Assembly: GCA_965211775.1 (NCBI GenBank)
Contig: OZ242974.1
Coordinates: forward strand, 2,790,001 to 2,854,000
Direction: 5' to 3'
From: Thiodiazotropha sp040506975
GTDB taxonomy: Bacteria > Pseudomonadota > Gammaproteobacteria > Chromatiales > Chromatiaceae
DNA length: 64,000 bases
Shown: positions 35,948 to 45,722 of the stretch, piece after piece
How the letters are laid out: every line of letters begins with the position of its first letter
Numbering within the stretch: position 1 is the first letter of the stretch
Notes under the pieces: generated by a model
Seen by the model: the letters and a program-made list of their open reading frames with translations, nothing else
Databases searched by the model: none
Told to the model about the DNA's origin: nothing
Position numbers and translations under genes: made by a program

Positions 35948-37103
35948 GGAAGCTCTGAACAATTGATGCCTTTCAACCTTGATCCATCATTTTTTACTCA
36001 AAACACCCGTAAAACATGACAGTCTTCCTGTTTGCCCGCCTGGTTGCTGCCTGTTACCAGCATCCAGGCGCACCTTGCCTGTCATTGCGCCAGTAATGGC
36101 CGCTTTGCCAGCACCAGATTCACTAAAGCACATTTGGTGAATACGCAGTGCGCATTCTTTTCCAACCCGCGGTAACGCACCTTGGTGAAACCGAACTGGC
36201 GCTTCATTACACCAAAGACATGCTCGACTCTGGCGCGGGTCTTTGACTTGTGCCGGTTGGCTGATTGTTCCGCTTCGCTCAACTGGCGGTTACGGCAGCC
36301 TTTTTTCTGCGTAAAGTCTTTTGCCTGAGGAGCGTGTTCTTTTAGTTGTTCTCGCTGACCTGCATAGGCAGAATCTCCCCAGAGACGAGTTTCCTCGCCG
36401 TGCAGTAGATCCCCCAGCATCTGTGAATCATGCACATTGGCAGGGGTCACGGCGATCGAGTGAATCAGCTTGGTACGGCTGTCTACGCCAATGTGCGCCT
36501 TCATGCCAAAGTACCACTGGTTGCCTTTCTTGGTCTGATGCATGTCCGGGTCTCGCTGCTTCTCTTTGTTCTTGGTCGAACTCGGTGCATTGATAATGGT
36601 GGCATCCACTATGGTGCCCCGACTCACTTTCATACCGTTTTCCGCCAGATAGACGTTGACAAGGCGAAACAGCTCATCGCCCAAGTTGTTCCGCTCCGCC
36701 AGGTGGCGAAACTTGCAGATCGTCGTTTCGTCAGGGACCGGCTCTGTACCCAAGTCTATCCCTACAAACAGACGCATGGCTCTTGAGTCGTAAAGCGCCT
36801 CTTCCGCAGCCGGATCGGAAAGCTCAAACCAATGCTGCAGAAAATGGATGCGCAGCATGCGCTCTAGTCCAATGGGCTTTCTGCCGGCTTTCAGCGGTTT
36901 TGGGTAGTAAGGGGCGATTGCCTCGCACATCTCGTTCCAGGGAATGATCTCGTCCATTTCATCAAGAAACTGCTCTTTGCGGGTCTTCTTGCGGTATTTT
37001 TCGAAGCCACTGGCTTCTAGGCTGTGTTGTTTCATCGCGCTTTTTTGGGGCTGGTGATCAATGTATCGATATTATGCGATTCTTGGAATTAATCAGAGAT
37101 GCC
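35948..37103 (-). mobile_element. IS5-family insertion sequence (1156 bp)
   Basis: Ends GGAAGCTCTGAACAATT (left) and GGCATCTCTGATTAATT (right, reversed). The 4-bp duplication TTAG is at 35944-35947 and 37104-37107, matching the YTAR target of IS5. It separates the two exported-protein genes from the tad locus. Confidence 0.93.
36082..37035 (-). CDS. IS5-family transposase
   Basis: 317 residues, intact. The DUF772-type N-terminus (RMLRIHFLQHWFELSDPAAEEALYDS) is followed by a DDE core with GTIVDATIINAPSSTKN, WGDSAYAG and the C-terminal RARVEHVFGVMKRQFGFTKVRYRGL signature. Confidence 0.96.
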   Translation of the reverse strand: MKQHSLEASGFEKYRKKTRKEQFLDEMDEIIPWNEMCEAIAPYYPKPLKAGRKPIGLERMLRIHFLQHWFELSDPAAEEALYDSRAMRLFVGIDLGTEPVPDETTICKFRHLAERNNLGDELFRLVNVYLAENGMKVSRGTIVDATIINAPSSTKNKEKQRDPDMHQTKKGNQWYFGMKAHIGVDSRTKLIHSIAVTPANVHDSQMLGDLLHGEETRLWGDSAYAGQREQLKEHAPQAKDFTQKKGCRNRQLSEAEQSANRHKSKTRARVEHVFGVMKRQFGFTKVRYRGLEKNAHCVFTKCALVNLVLAKRPLLAQ

Positions 37104-37238
37104 TTAGGATTAACTGTTTAAGGAGGTTGTCATATATCAAGTGTCTTTATTTGCTTGGGAAAATAAATGGAGCTTTTAAGGAATATATTATTTTCAATCG
37201 AGACATTCATTCAAGGAGCTGTTCAAGGAGCTACAGAT

Positions 37239-37538
37239 ATGTTTATTAAATCTAATAAGTCAGCAAGAAAATCACACTTTGGTCAAGGTATGACAGAGTA
37301 CATAATCATAGTCGCAGTCATAGCGATTGCCGCTATCGGCGCATTCGGTTATTTCGGGCAGATCGTCGAGACACAGATTGCCGGTGTTGGCCAGGAGCTT
37401 GGTGGCAATAGTGGTGCGGATGCACGAACTGCTGCAGGTGATCTGGGTCAGGCATCGCAAGATATGGCGGCAGAGGCCAACAATAGTATGACCAACTACC
37501 ATGATAATGATTCTGAAGCTGCGCCAGGAGGAGGTTAA
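37239..37538 (+). CDS. Flp/Tad pilin-like prepilin
   Basis: 99 residues when started at MFIKSNKSARK, which follows a strong AGGAG site; an earlier ATG at 37167 is less plausible. The class III prepilin signal is G-QGMTEYIIIVAVIAIAAIGAFGYFG, with Glu5 after the cleavage site and a hydrophobic helix. The mature protein is Gly-, Asn- and Ala-rich. It is the first gene of a tad-type locus and is probably the major subunit or a pseudopilin. Confidence 0.85.
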   Translation: MFIKSNKSARKSHFGQGMTEYIIIVAVIAIAAIGAFGYFGQIVETQIAGVGQELGGNSGADARTAAGDLGQASQDMAAEANNSMTNYHDNDSEAAPGGG

Positions 37539-37636
37539 TCAGTCTATTGCTGCAGCAAACTGATCATAATATCGTAGTAGTCGTCCGATTTTTTCCATTT
37601 ATGATGGAAAAATCGGACGAAATTAGGTGTAGTTCA

Positions 37637-39580
37637 ATGACTCACATATTTCGATCCAAAGAAACCGGTCAAGCACTGCCGCTGGGAATTGCTTTTCTTA
37701 TGTCCACCATTCTGCTTGGTTTGGTTTTATTCAACACGGGCCAAACCGCATCGGAAAAATCCCGCCTTGTAAATGCAGCTGATGCCGCCGCTTACAGTGG
37801 TCTTATTTGGCAGGCGCGTGCACTCAACTATCAGGCCTATACAAACAGGGCGATGGTTGCCAACCAGGTATCAATTGGACAGATGGTGAGTCTCACCTCA
37901 TGGACTCAATACGCCTATATCGTTGCCCGCAATATAGATTACATCGGTACCTGGTTTCCTATCATCAGACCCTATACCCAGGCGGCAGAATCGATAACAG
38001 AGATGATTGACGGTGTAGTGGTAAACATTGCTGAGGCCTTCATACCTGTTATAGACACTGTTAATGGTGTTTTGAGTCAGTCGCAACATGCAATATTTTT
38101 GGCAAGTTTTGCTGCAACTCCCGCTATTGTGAGAGAGGTTGTCGAGAGAAATGATGATCGTTACAACGCCGATACGGCTTATGCTGTTATCGGTATGGGA
38201 CAGAATGGAGTGAACTGGAGCAGTTTTACTGAGAGATATGAAGATAACGATGGACTTTTACGCAAGGCAAACGTCGTAAATCGCTCAAAGGATGAATTTA
38301 CCAGTTCTAGGAATCTTCGTACTGGTGACATGTTGCCTGGCGCACCAAATAGACTGGATCTTGGTATTGTACGCGTTTGGGTTAAAAAAGAGGGGAGGAC
38401 AAATTTTATATCCGAGGAGTCAACGTCAAGCAGTTATATATTTCAGAATAACAGTTCAGCAAGTAATTTAGAATGGGAATGGAAAGGTAAGGACACACTC
38501 TCCTTTCACATAGAGGTATGGGATTGTGATCATCGTGGATGTGGCTGGGATCATGATGAAATTCCATTGGGGTGGGGCTCTCGTTATGTCAATGGTGATT
38601 TTGAATGTGACGATAGCGAATACCAGAGCAGCAGTTGGTGGGGATGGTATTTCTTTAACGATGGTTGTCCCCGCTATATGCAGGAAAACAGATGGGCAGA
38701 AAGGCTTGCCAATATGGAAAAGGAAGAACTTGATGCAGAGTATGAAGGTATCAGGGCCTACTATGACTTGCAGGACTTAAGTCGTGAAAACCGCGATCCC
38801 CGATTGACTTTGCGAATCGAGGTTGAACTGCCGCAAAATCATGTGCGAACAGCATCGAAAATAGACGGCCTAGGGTCGGATTCTATGCCAAATGAAGAAC
38901 TGAGGAATGGCATAGGTGAGGGAATGTTTGGAACGCAAGAGCAGATGGCCGGTGAAGGTTTGGCGGCAATTTCCAGCGGCGAACTTTTTTTTCATCCGCC
39001 TGATGACTACATACCGTCAAGAAGAAGGGGTAGATATGAAATTGCCAGTCTGTTCAGCCCATATTGGGAAGTGAGATTGACTGAAACGCCTTCGTCAAAT
39101 CGATTCATGGCATGGGCATTGAGAGATCCTTCACTCTTATCGGATGGTGCATCCGGTGTTGCTGCTGGCGTACAGCATTACATAAGAGAAAGCGAAGAAG
39201 AATTGCAGCGATTACTCGACCTTGAAGAGTTACTGCAAACGCAATTAAGCAGCATAACGGATGAGGAAAGACGCGCAGAACTAGAGACCCAGCTGGTTAA
39301 TGTGGATTCACAGCTCACACAACTGCAGAACATGCATTACAGTACTGACTTGGTGGCAAACGATCTGCAGCAAGGCATTTCACAAGGTGTCAATACGGCG
39401 GCGCAAACACAAGTCGGGCAGTATGAGCAGATGCTTGAACAGTATGCTCAACAACAGGGAGAGGCATATGTTGATCAGTTTGAAGATGAGATTGTCGACC
39501 AGGTGACCGATCAACTTCAGCAAGCACTGGAGGACGCTGTTGAAGAGGCAGCGGAAAGTGCAATCACATCATTCTTGTGA
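37637..39580 (+). CDS. TadG-like pilus assembly protein (TadG N-terminal domain)
   Basis: 647 residues when started at MTHIFRSKETGQALPLG. The N-terminal TadG-like segment has GQALPLGIAFLMSTILLGLVLFNTGQ, one transmembrane helix, then SRLVNAADAAAYSGLIWQARALNYQAYTNRAM, typical of this family. The long middle region has no known domain. The C-terminal 150 residues are Gln/Glu-rich and helical (EELLQTQLSS ... ETQLVNVDSQLTQLQ), probably coiled coil. In other Tad systems TadG is an envelope-anchored minor protein involved in pilus assembly. Confidence 0.85.
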   Translation: MTHIFRSKETGQALPLGIAFLMSTILLGLVLFNTGQTASEKSRLVNAADAAAYSGLIWQARALNYQAYTNRAMVANQVSIGQMVSLTSWTQYAYIVARNIDYIGTWFPIIRPYTQAAESITEMIDGVVVNIAEAFIPVIDTVNGVLSQSQHAIFLASFAATPAIVREVVERNDDRYNADTAYAVIGMGQNGVNWSSFTERYEDNDGLLRKANVVNRSKDEFTSSRNLRTGDMLPGAPNRLDLGIVRVWVKKEGRTNFISEESTSSSYIFQNNSSASNLEWEWKGKDTLSFHIEVWDCDHRGCGWDHDEIPLGWGSRYVNGDFECDDSEYQSSSWWGWYFFNDGCPRYMQENRWAERLANMEKEELDAEYEGIRAYYDLQDLSRENRDPRLTLRIEVELPQNHVRTASKIDGLGSDSMPNEELRNGIGEGMFGTQEQMAGEGLAAISSGELFFHPPDDYIPSRRRGRYEIASLFSPYWEVRLTETPSSNRFMAWALRDPSLLSDGASGVAAGVQHYIRESEEELQRLLDLEELLQTQLSSITDEERRAELETQLVNVDSQLTQLQNMHYSTDLVANDLQQGISQGVNTAAQTQVGQYEQMLEQYAQQQGEAYVDQFEDEIVDQVTDQLQQALEDAVEEAAESAITSFL

Positions 39581-40175
39581 TTACCAATTTGGCTTTAGCT
39601 TATGCGAGTTGATCAACAAAAGGAAACACTAATGACAGCCATCAAACAGTGCCGATTATTGAAACAGAAGGGAAATGCCACTGTTGAAACAATCTTAATC
39701 GCAACAGTTACAGTGCCTCTGCTGACAGGTATTCCACTGATGGGTAAGATCGCAGATATTAATCATACGACTGCTCAGTCAAGTTGCTATCTGGCTTGGG
39801 AACAAACGATTGCAGGTCCGCATTACAAAGATATCGAGCAATTGGAGACAGAAGTCAATAATCGATTTTTTGTTCGTCCTGATCTACAGATACGAACAGA
39901 CCGTGAGGCACTTACCGATGAGGGGTTTGAGAACCCGTTTTGGAGCGGCTTTGGCTATGATGAAGATGATGAGGAAAATCGTCTTGTGGTGCTTGGCAGA
40001 GGTTTTGATGCAGCGGTCAGCAACCAACGTCCCGAGAGTATAGCGGGCACGCTTTCAGCAGGGATCAATGAAATTGGCGATACACTTGCCAGTATTACAG
40101 GTGGTCAGTGGGATATCGAGGAGAATGGTTTATATACTGGCCGGGTATCGATTGAAGTCGCAGGTAATACTATTT

Positions 40176-41204
40176 CCTGATTACTCATGAGGCTCAGCTA
40201 TTGAGCCTGTGGTGCAAGCATAATGGAACCTACTGAATAAAAGAGGATTTCATCATGCCGAGAAATACCATTCAATTTCAAAAAGGCCTTGGTTTGCACG
40301 ATTTTCTGGAACAATATGGGACCGAGGATCAGTGTCGACAGGCATTGTATGATTTGCGCTGGCCGACGGGCTATGTCTGCCCTGAGTGCGGCAACACAAC
40401 AGGCTGTGAACTCAAAAAGCGTCAGATATATCAATGTCACAAGTGCCATCATCAGACTTCCCTGACCGCCGGCAGCATCTTCCATGGCACCAAGCTGCCG
40501 CTGAGAACGTGGTTTCTTGCGATCTATCTGTTGACCCAACGCAAGAAAAGTATCTCGGCGCTGCAACTTTCCCGCGAAATCGGGGTGAACTACAATACGG
40601 CCTGGCGACTCAAGCATAAGTTGATGCAGGTGATGATGGAACGTGAGCGTGGAAAAAAACTGGCCGGTCGCATCGAATTGGATGATGCTTATCTCGGAGG
40701 CGAGCAAGCCGGTAAGCGTGGTCGTGGGTCGCGCAACAAAATCCCTTTCGTAGCTGCTGTTGAGACGACGCGGGACGGCAGGCCCATGAAAATTCAACTG
40801 CGTCGTGTAAGGGGCTTTCGCAAACGTGAAATCGCCCGCTACGCCCGCTCCTGCTTGATGCCTGGCAGCGAAGTCTTTACCGATGGGCTTTGGTGCTTTA
40901 GTGGCGTGACAACCGCTGATTGCCATCATAACCCCATGGTGACGGGTGGTGGGCGCCAAAGTGTCCAGTATTCGTGCTTCAAATGGGTAAACACGATGTT
41001 GGGTAATGTCAAAAACAGTCTGTTGGGTACTTTTCATGCGATTCGAGATAAACATGTGTCGCGTTATCTTGCTGAGTTCGAATATCGGTTTAACCGCCGT
41101 TTCGATTTACCCGCCATGATTGAACGATTGCTTTTTGCCGCTCTTCGCACTCCACCTATGCCATATCGCCTCTTGAGAATGGCTGAGGTTTAGGGGTAAT
41201 CAGG
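40176..41204 (+). mobile_element. IS1595-family insertion sequence, copy 3 (1029 bp)
   Basis: The 5' end has the variant CCTGATTACTCATGAGG shared with copies 4 and 5. Perfect 8-bp duplications TACTATTT are at 40168-40175 and 41205-41212. Inserted in the tadE-like gene. Confidence 0.95.
40255..41193 (+). CDS. IS1595-family transposase, copy 3
   Basis: 312 residues, intact; it carries the Trp213 codon that is lost in copy 1. Zinc ribbon, HTH and ISXO2-like DDE domain as in the sister copies. Confidence 0.95.
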   Translation: MPRNTIQFQKGLGLHDFLEQYGTEDQCRQALYDLRWPTGYVCPECGNTTGCELKKRQIYQCHKCHHQTSLTAGSIFHGTKLPLRTWFLAIYLLTQRKKSISALQLSREIGVNYNTAWRLKHKLMQVMMERERGKKLAGRIELDDAYLGGEQAGKRGRGSRNKIPFVAAVETTRDGRPMKIQLRRVRGFRKREIARYARSCLMPGSEVFTDGLWCFSGVTTADCHHNPMVTGGGRQSVQYSCFKWVNTMLGNVKNSLLGTFHAIRDKHVSRYLAEFEYRFNRRFDLPAMIERLLFAALRTPPMPYRLLRMAEV

Positions 41205-41494
41205 TACTATTTTGACATCAGGTGTTGACTGTAATGGACAGGAATCTGAAACCATAGCAGCATGTGTTACCCGTTCAAACACAATCTATGCTGATAGTTG
41301 GGACGCCAGAGACCCTGCGCAAGCTGCAAGACGTTCACGGTCATTCGTCCCGGCCGGAGCTCTGGAATCGGTAGGTGATGCGCTGGCTGGTGTGGCAACT
41401 ATTGTACCCTTCTTTGCAGATATTCAAGGTCTTCGTTCTGATAGCAATGGGGGGTTAGGGTATATTAACCCTCACGTGTTACCGATGGATCGCT

Positions 41495-42229
41495 ATGCGT
41501 AAGACTAAAGTGGCATTTAATGTAAAGCAATTCATCGATATCTGGCGTTGTGCAATGTTTTCTATAGTGTTTAGCGGTGCTTGCTTTGCTTATGACATTC
41601 ACGATGTTGCAGACCCGCCAGTTGCATCAGTGATATACGTGGGTGAGGTTGTTCAAAACGGAATGCCATTGCAGATGAAGCAGTTTTCTACAGGGTCTTC
41701 GGTGATGGAAGTATTGGCATTCTACAAACAGCGCTGGTCAGACATATCAAGACACCAGAAAAACGTGCCTGCCTATTTGGAAAAACATGTTGGAGAATGG
41801 CATGTATTAAGTAAGATGGAAACAGATAAAAGCGTTGTCGTGCAGGTGCGAAAATCAAACCGGGGATCTACTGAGGGTTATATATCAGTCAGTGATATTT
41901 CTCGTGCAACAAAGCCGAACCGGTGGTCAAGTGAATTTCCTCGCATTCAGGGTACCCAACTTCTATCAAATACGGAGTCGATCGACAAGGGAAGGGTTGC
42001 ATATACGCTGGTGCTTTTCAATGACTATTCCGTGCATGTTAATAGAGATTATTATCGTGACAACATGCATGCAGATGGTTGGCAATACGCTAGAGGAAGC
42101 GAAAAGACAAAAACAGCGATACTCTACTTCAGAAGATATAAATGGCATTGTGATATTTCAGTGACTGAAGCAGATGATGGTAAGACCATAATCATCGCCA
42201 ATCTGGTGGAGATGAATGAAAATAGCTGA
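41495..42229 (+). CDS. Putative exported protein in tad locus
   Basis: 244 residues. The N-terminal hydrophobic stretch RCAMFSIVFSGACFAYD is a likely signal peptide; the preceding about 18 residues are basic. The mature part has repeated short beta-like segments and no known domain. It overlaps the TadE-like end and the next pilin-like gene, so it belongs to the tad operon. Function unknown. Confidence 0.75.
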   Translation: MRKTKVAFNVKQFIDIWRCAMFSIVFSGACFAYDIHDVADPPVASVIYVGEVVQNGMPLQMKQFSTGSSVMEVLAFYKQRWSDISRHQKNVPAYLEKHVGEWHVLSKMETDKSVVVQVRKSNRGSTEGYISVSDISRATKPNRWSSEFPRIQGTQLLSNTESIDKGRVAYTLVLFNDYSVHVNRDYYRDNMHADGWQYARGSEKTKTAILYFRRYKWHCDISVTEADDGKTIIIANLVEMNENS

Positions 42230-42425
42230 TCAGAAAAACACACTAAGCAGACAATCAGGCCACATAGCCCTGGAGTATGCCTTAGTGACATTCATACTGG
42301 TTATGTTCTTATTTGCACCAGTCACTGATGATAATCAGTCAGTGATGGGGCTGTTTATGGATTCGATCAGAGACTATGACCGAAATAGGTCTCTGATCAC
42401 TGCTGTCCCATTAACTGAGATTTAG
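42216..42425 (+). CDS. Small pilin-like protein (69 aa)
   Basis: 69 residues starting MKIADQKNTLSRQSGH. The segment G-HIALEYALVTFILVMFLFAPV fits the class III prepilin pattern: cleavage after Gly, Glu5, hydrophobic helix. The short mature tail is acidic. It overlaps the upstream gene by 14 bases and is followed by an IS4 element. Candidate minor pseudopilin. Confidence 0.7.
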   Translation: MKIADQKNTLSRQSGHIALEYALVTFILVMFLFAPVTDDNQSVMGLFMDSIRDYDRNRSLITAVPLTEI

Positions 42426-42429
42426 GAGG

Positions 42430-43668
42430 CCCAGGTTATTCACATTTTGATAAAATAAAAGCGCAAACAAATCATTGAATCAAAAGGAATAACCAGGCCA
42501 TGTCACATAATAGCACGGTATTTGCGCAACTGCTGAAACTGATTTCGAGACATGAATTTGAAACACTGGCAAAAGAACATCATACAGGCAGGGCTTTTCG
42601 TAAAAACTCCCGCTGGAGCCAGTTCGTGGCAATGATGATGGGACAACTTTCCGGTAGAAACAGTTTGCGGGATATGGTTGATAATCTCGGGGCACAGGCG
42701 CATCGTCTTTATCACCTGGGTAGTCGTTTGATTAGGCGTTCGAGTTTATCTCGCATCAACAATGACAAGCCTTACACGCTTTATGAAGAGTTGTTTAGCA
42801 AACTGTTGACGCGATGCCAGGCAAAAGCACCATCGCATGATTTTCGTTTTAAGAATCCACTGTATTCCCTGGATGCCAGTATCATTGATTTATGCCTGTC
42901 AGTTTTTCCATGGGCTGAATTTCGCACGACAAAAGCGGCAGTAAAATTACATGTTGGACTCAACCATTCAGGTCATTTACCCGAGTTCTTTGCTGTCACC
43001 GAAGGCAACCAGCATGAAGTCAATATTGGCAAGCTGATGAATTTTCCAAAAGGCAGTATTGTGACCTTCGATAAAGGCTATAACGACTACGAGTGGTATA
43101 ATCAACTGAATAAAAAAGGCATTTTCTTTGTTACACGTCAAAAGTCCAATGCAGTTTATCGGGTGATATCCCGCCAGCCAGTGATTAAAAGCAAAGGACT
43201 GACATCGGATCAAATCATTGAATTTACCGGGCCAATCACAGCAAAGAAGTGTCCAATTCAGTTGCGTCGTATCGGTTACCGCGATCCTGAAACCAGCAAG
43301 CATTATGTTTTTCTGACGAATAATTTCAAGCTGGCTGCCAAAACCATTGCACAGATTTATAAGGCTCGTTGGGATATTGAGTTGTTCTTCAAGTGGATCA
43401 AACAGAACCTGAAAATCAAATCATTTGTCGGTACCAGTAAGAATGCTGTGATGACACAAATCTGGATTGCTTTGTGTGTTTATTTGTTGCTTGCCTATAT
43501 CAAGTTCCAGTCGAAAATCCGAAAAAGTGCTCAACAGATATTGCGATTATTACAGATGAACCTGTTTGAAAAACGAGACCTGATGGCGTTACTACGAGGA
43601 GACCCAATCAATGACAAAACAAATGATTGCAATCAACTGGCTCTACTGTAAAAGTTAATGGGACAGCA
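42430..43668 (+). mobile_element. IS4-family insertion sequence (ends approximate)
   Basis: The transposase gene is complete. I could not define matching inverted repeats or a target duplication, so the limits are estimates from the last residue of the upstream gene and the region after the transposase stop. It splits the tad operon between the small pilin gene and cpaB. Confidence 0.75.
42500..43651 (+). CDS. IS4-family transposase
   Basis: 383 residues, intact. N-terminal DUF4372-type region (RHEFETLAKEHHTGRAFRKNSRWSQFVAMM), first Asp in SLDASIIDL, second in TFDKGYNDYEWY, then the C-terminal YKARWDIELFFKWIKQNLKIK segment (the YREK-type signature of IS4). Resembles the ISPepr1/IS4Sa subgroup. 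Confidence 0.95.
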   Translation: MSHNSTVFAQLLKLISRHEFETLAKEHHTGRAFRKNSRWSQFVAMMMGQLSGRNSLRDMVDNLGAQAHRLYHLGSRLIRRSSLSRINNDKPYTLYEELFSKLLTRCQAKAPSHDFRFKNPLYSLDASIIDLCLSVFPWAEFRTTKAAVKLHVGLNHSGHLPEFFAVTEGNQHEVNIGKLMNFPKGSIVTFDKGYNDYEWYNQLNKKGIFFVTRQKSNAVYRVISRQPVIKSKGLTSDQIIEFTGPITAKKCPIQLRRIGYRDPETSKHYVFLTNNFKLAAKTIAQIYKARWDIELFFKWIKQNLKIKSFVGTSKNAVMTQIWIALCVYLLLAYIKFQSKIRKSAQQILRLLQMNLFEKRDLMALLRGDPINDKTNDCNQLALL

Positions 43669-43714
43669 ATGGTCTCTGATCTATTCATTACCCTAAAAGA
43701 TCGAGTAGACAACT

Positions 43715-44552
43715 ATGGATATGATGCATGCCAAAGATTCCACTGGTCAACGAAAGAAAGTCAGTATTATCAACAAGAATGTAATTATGTTGATAATATC
43801 ATTGGCACTTGGTGTGGGCGGGGTATATCTGACAAAGGATTTTATAGAAACAAAGGTTAACTACTACAAAAGCCAGCTGGATAAGACCGAGGAGATGGTC
43901 GCTCTTGTAGTGCCGAAAAGAAATATACAAAGAGGAACAGTCGTTACATTGCGTGACTTTTCTGTGCGTAAAATTCCCGCAAAGTATGCGCACAAAAATG
44001 CAGTTACCGAGTCAATATTCAGTACAGCAACTGGACAAAGAGTCAGTTTTGATATCACAAAGGGGCGGCCGCTTCTGTGGGCTCACCTTGAAGGCGGATT
44101 GATACCAACCTTTTCGGGTAAACTAAAGCCCGGTAAGAGGGCGCTTGCCTTCACAGTCGATAAAATCAATTCAATTTCAGGTTTTCTCCAGCCGAATGAC
44201 AGAATTGATCTGTTACTCGACTACAAGGGACAGGATCATTCCGATAATTCAAAATCTGCATGTGATTGCTACTGGTCCCTATACCCACATAGACAAAACA
44301 GGAAGGCGGTCAGATGACTCATTTCGAATCATTACAGTTGAAGTGACGCCGGAAGTGGCAGAAAAAATAACGCTTGCTAAAAGCATTGGAAAGATCACAG
44401 CGCTGTTGCGTTCACCGCAAGACGATAAATTGATTAGCGATGATCCAATGACAGTTGCTCGCTTGTTAAACAAGCCGAATCCAAAACCTAAAATCAGGAA
44501 ACGGATTGTCCGAAAAGAAAAAGGAATTGAGTACATTATTGGTGGTATATGA
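43715..44552 (+). pseudogene. cpaB: CpaB-like Flp pilus assembly protein, frameshifted
   Basis: The first part (to 44317) begins with a signal-anchor helix (IMLIISLALGVGGVYL) and includes the SAF-type segment VPKRNIQRGTVVTLRDFSVRKIP and the RcpC-type GKRALAFTVDKINSISGFLQPNDRIDLLLDY. The second part (44145-44552, another frame) continues with IIPIIQNLHVIATG and the C-terminus ending IGGI. The shift lies in about 44225-44250; one extra base explains it. CpaB/RcpC is a periplasmic assembly protein of Tad pili. No good Shine-Dalgarno precedes the start, perhaps because the IS4 insertion removed it. Confidence 0.85.
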
Positions 44553-44598
44553 GCTTGATTCTTATACGGAATGAGACATTTTTGAGGACAATCAACAA

Positions 44599-45717
44599 GT
44601 GATTAGTAAAGTCTTACAAACAGTCATCACCTTATATATGGTGATGATGACAACCAGTGTTTATGCAAAGAATGTCGATCTGTTTATTGGTGAGGTCAGG
44701 ATACTCGGTAAAGTATCTGTTGACCGTGTTGCGATTGGACAGGCGGGTATAATCAAACTAGAGATTCTTAGTACGGATGAGTTACTGGTGATTGGCGAGA
44801 AGGCAGGAAGTACCTCCTTGCGTCTGTGGAATAAGGATGGAAGTTATAGTCAATACAATATTCGGGTAACAGAGCAAGATCCTGAAAAGCGTGTTCGGAT
44901 GGATAGTATGATAAGGATCAGTGTCAAGATGGTTGAGTTCAGAAAAAGTGCGCTCTCCAAACTCGGCATAAACTGGTCGACGGATTTAGATGGACCAACC
45001 TTTGCAACAGTCGGCGATTTTGTAACGAATTCCTTATTCAGGTCGCCAACCTCCGCAATTGATGGTACACCACTGCCTCTCAATGTGAAGCCCTTCGCGT
45101 CTTACTTCGGTATAGCGACAGCGTTGACATCACGCATCAATCTACTGGCATCAGACGGTGATGCTGTCGTGTTGTCAGGGCCTGTTCTCAGCTGCGTCAA
45201 TGGTGGTACGGCCAAATTTATATCTGGCGGCGAGTATCCTATTCCCGTGATCGGCACGAATGGAGCAACCAGCGTGGAATTCAAGCAGTATGGAATAAAG
45301 CTGGATATTTCACCGCGGGTAAATAATGAAAAGCAGATATATACAACCATAAAAGCGGAAGTCAGCGAGATCGACACGTCTACAATAGTGTTGGATGTGC
45401 CGGGTATTTTAAAGAATGAAACGGAGACCATAGTCAATGTTCATTCCGGACAGACAATCGTTATATCGGGATTGTTAAAAGCAAAACAGGGCAGAGGCAC
45501 CAGTAAGGTGCCAGGACTGGGTGATTTGCCTGTGCTTGGCGGCCTTTTCAAGAGTAATGATATTCAGCATGAAATGTCAGAAATGGTGGTCTTTCTCACA
45601 CCAGAGGTTGTTGAAATTGACGATACCTATGATCAAAGGGCAAAAAACCTGATGGGGGTTCGAAACAATGCCTTTAATCAACTGAAGAAAAAGCTAGAAT
45701 TCAGCATCCTGGATTAA
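44599..45717 (+). CDS. cpaC: CpaC/RcpA-type secretin
   Basis: 372 residues from a GTG, shorter than the 450-500 of many homologues. A signal peptide ends near VYA-23. An N-terminal pilus-assembly domain (LFIGEVRILGKVSVDRVAIG ... LRLWNKDGSYSQYNIRV) is followed by a secretin core with GPVLSCVNGGTAKFISGGEYPIPV and VPGLGDLPVLGGLFKS. The secretin forms the outer-membrane channel of the Tad pilus. It follows cpaB directly, as in most tad loci. Confidence 0.92.
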   Translation: MISKVLQTVITLYMVMMTTSVYAKNVDLFIGEVRILGKVSVDRVAIGQAGIIKLEILSTDELLVIGEKAGSTSLRLWNKDGSYSQYNIRVTEQDPEKRVRMDSMIRISVKMVEFRKSALSKLGINWSTDLDGPTFATVGDFVTNSLFRSPTSAIDGTPLPLNVKPFASYFGIATALTSRINLLASDGDAVVLSGPVLSCVNGGTAKFISGGEYPIPVIGTNGATSVEFKQYGIKLDISPRVNNEKQIYTTIKAEVSEIDTSTIVLDVPGILKNETETIVNVHSGQTIVISGLLKAKQGRGTSKVPGLGDLPVLGGLFKSNDIQHEMSEMVVFLTPEVVEIDDTYDQRAKNLMGVRNNAFNQLKKKLEFSILD

Positions 45718-45722
45718 TCTAA

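Larger units (their letters stand above)
39602..41502 (+). pseudogene. TadE-like protein, interrupted by IS1595-family copy 3
   Basis: The 5' part (39602-40175) holds the pilin-like hydrophobic helix GNATVETILIATVTVPLL with Glu5 after a Gly, as in TadE/TadF pseudopilins. The IS brings an early stop at 40180. The 3' part (to 41502) continues in frame. Removing the IS and one copy of TACTATTT gives 287 residues, reading GNTI-LTSGVDC over the junction. The ends overlap the following gene by 8 bases, so the operon layout survives. Confidence 0.9.
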
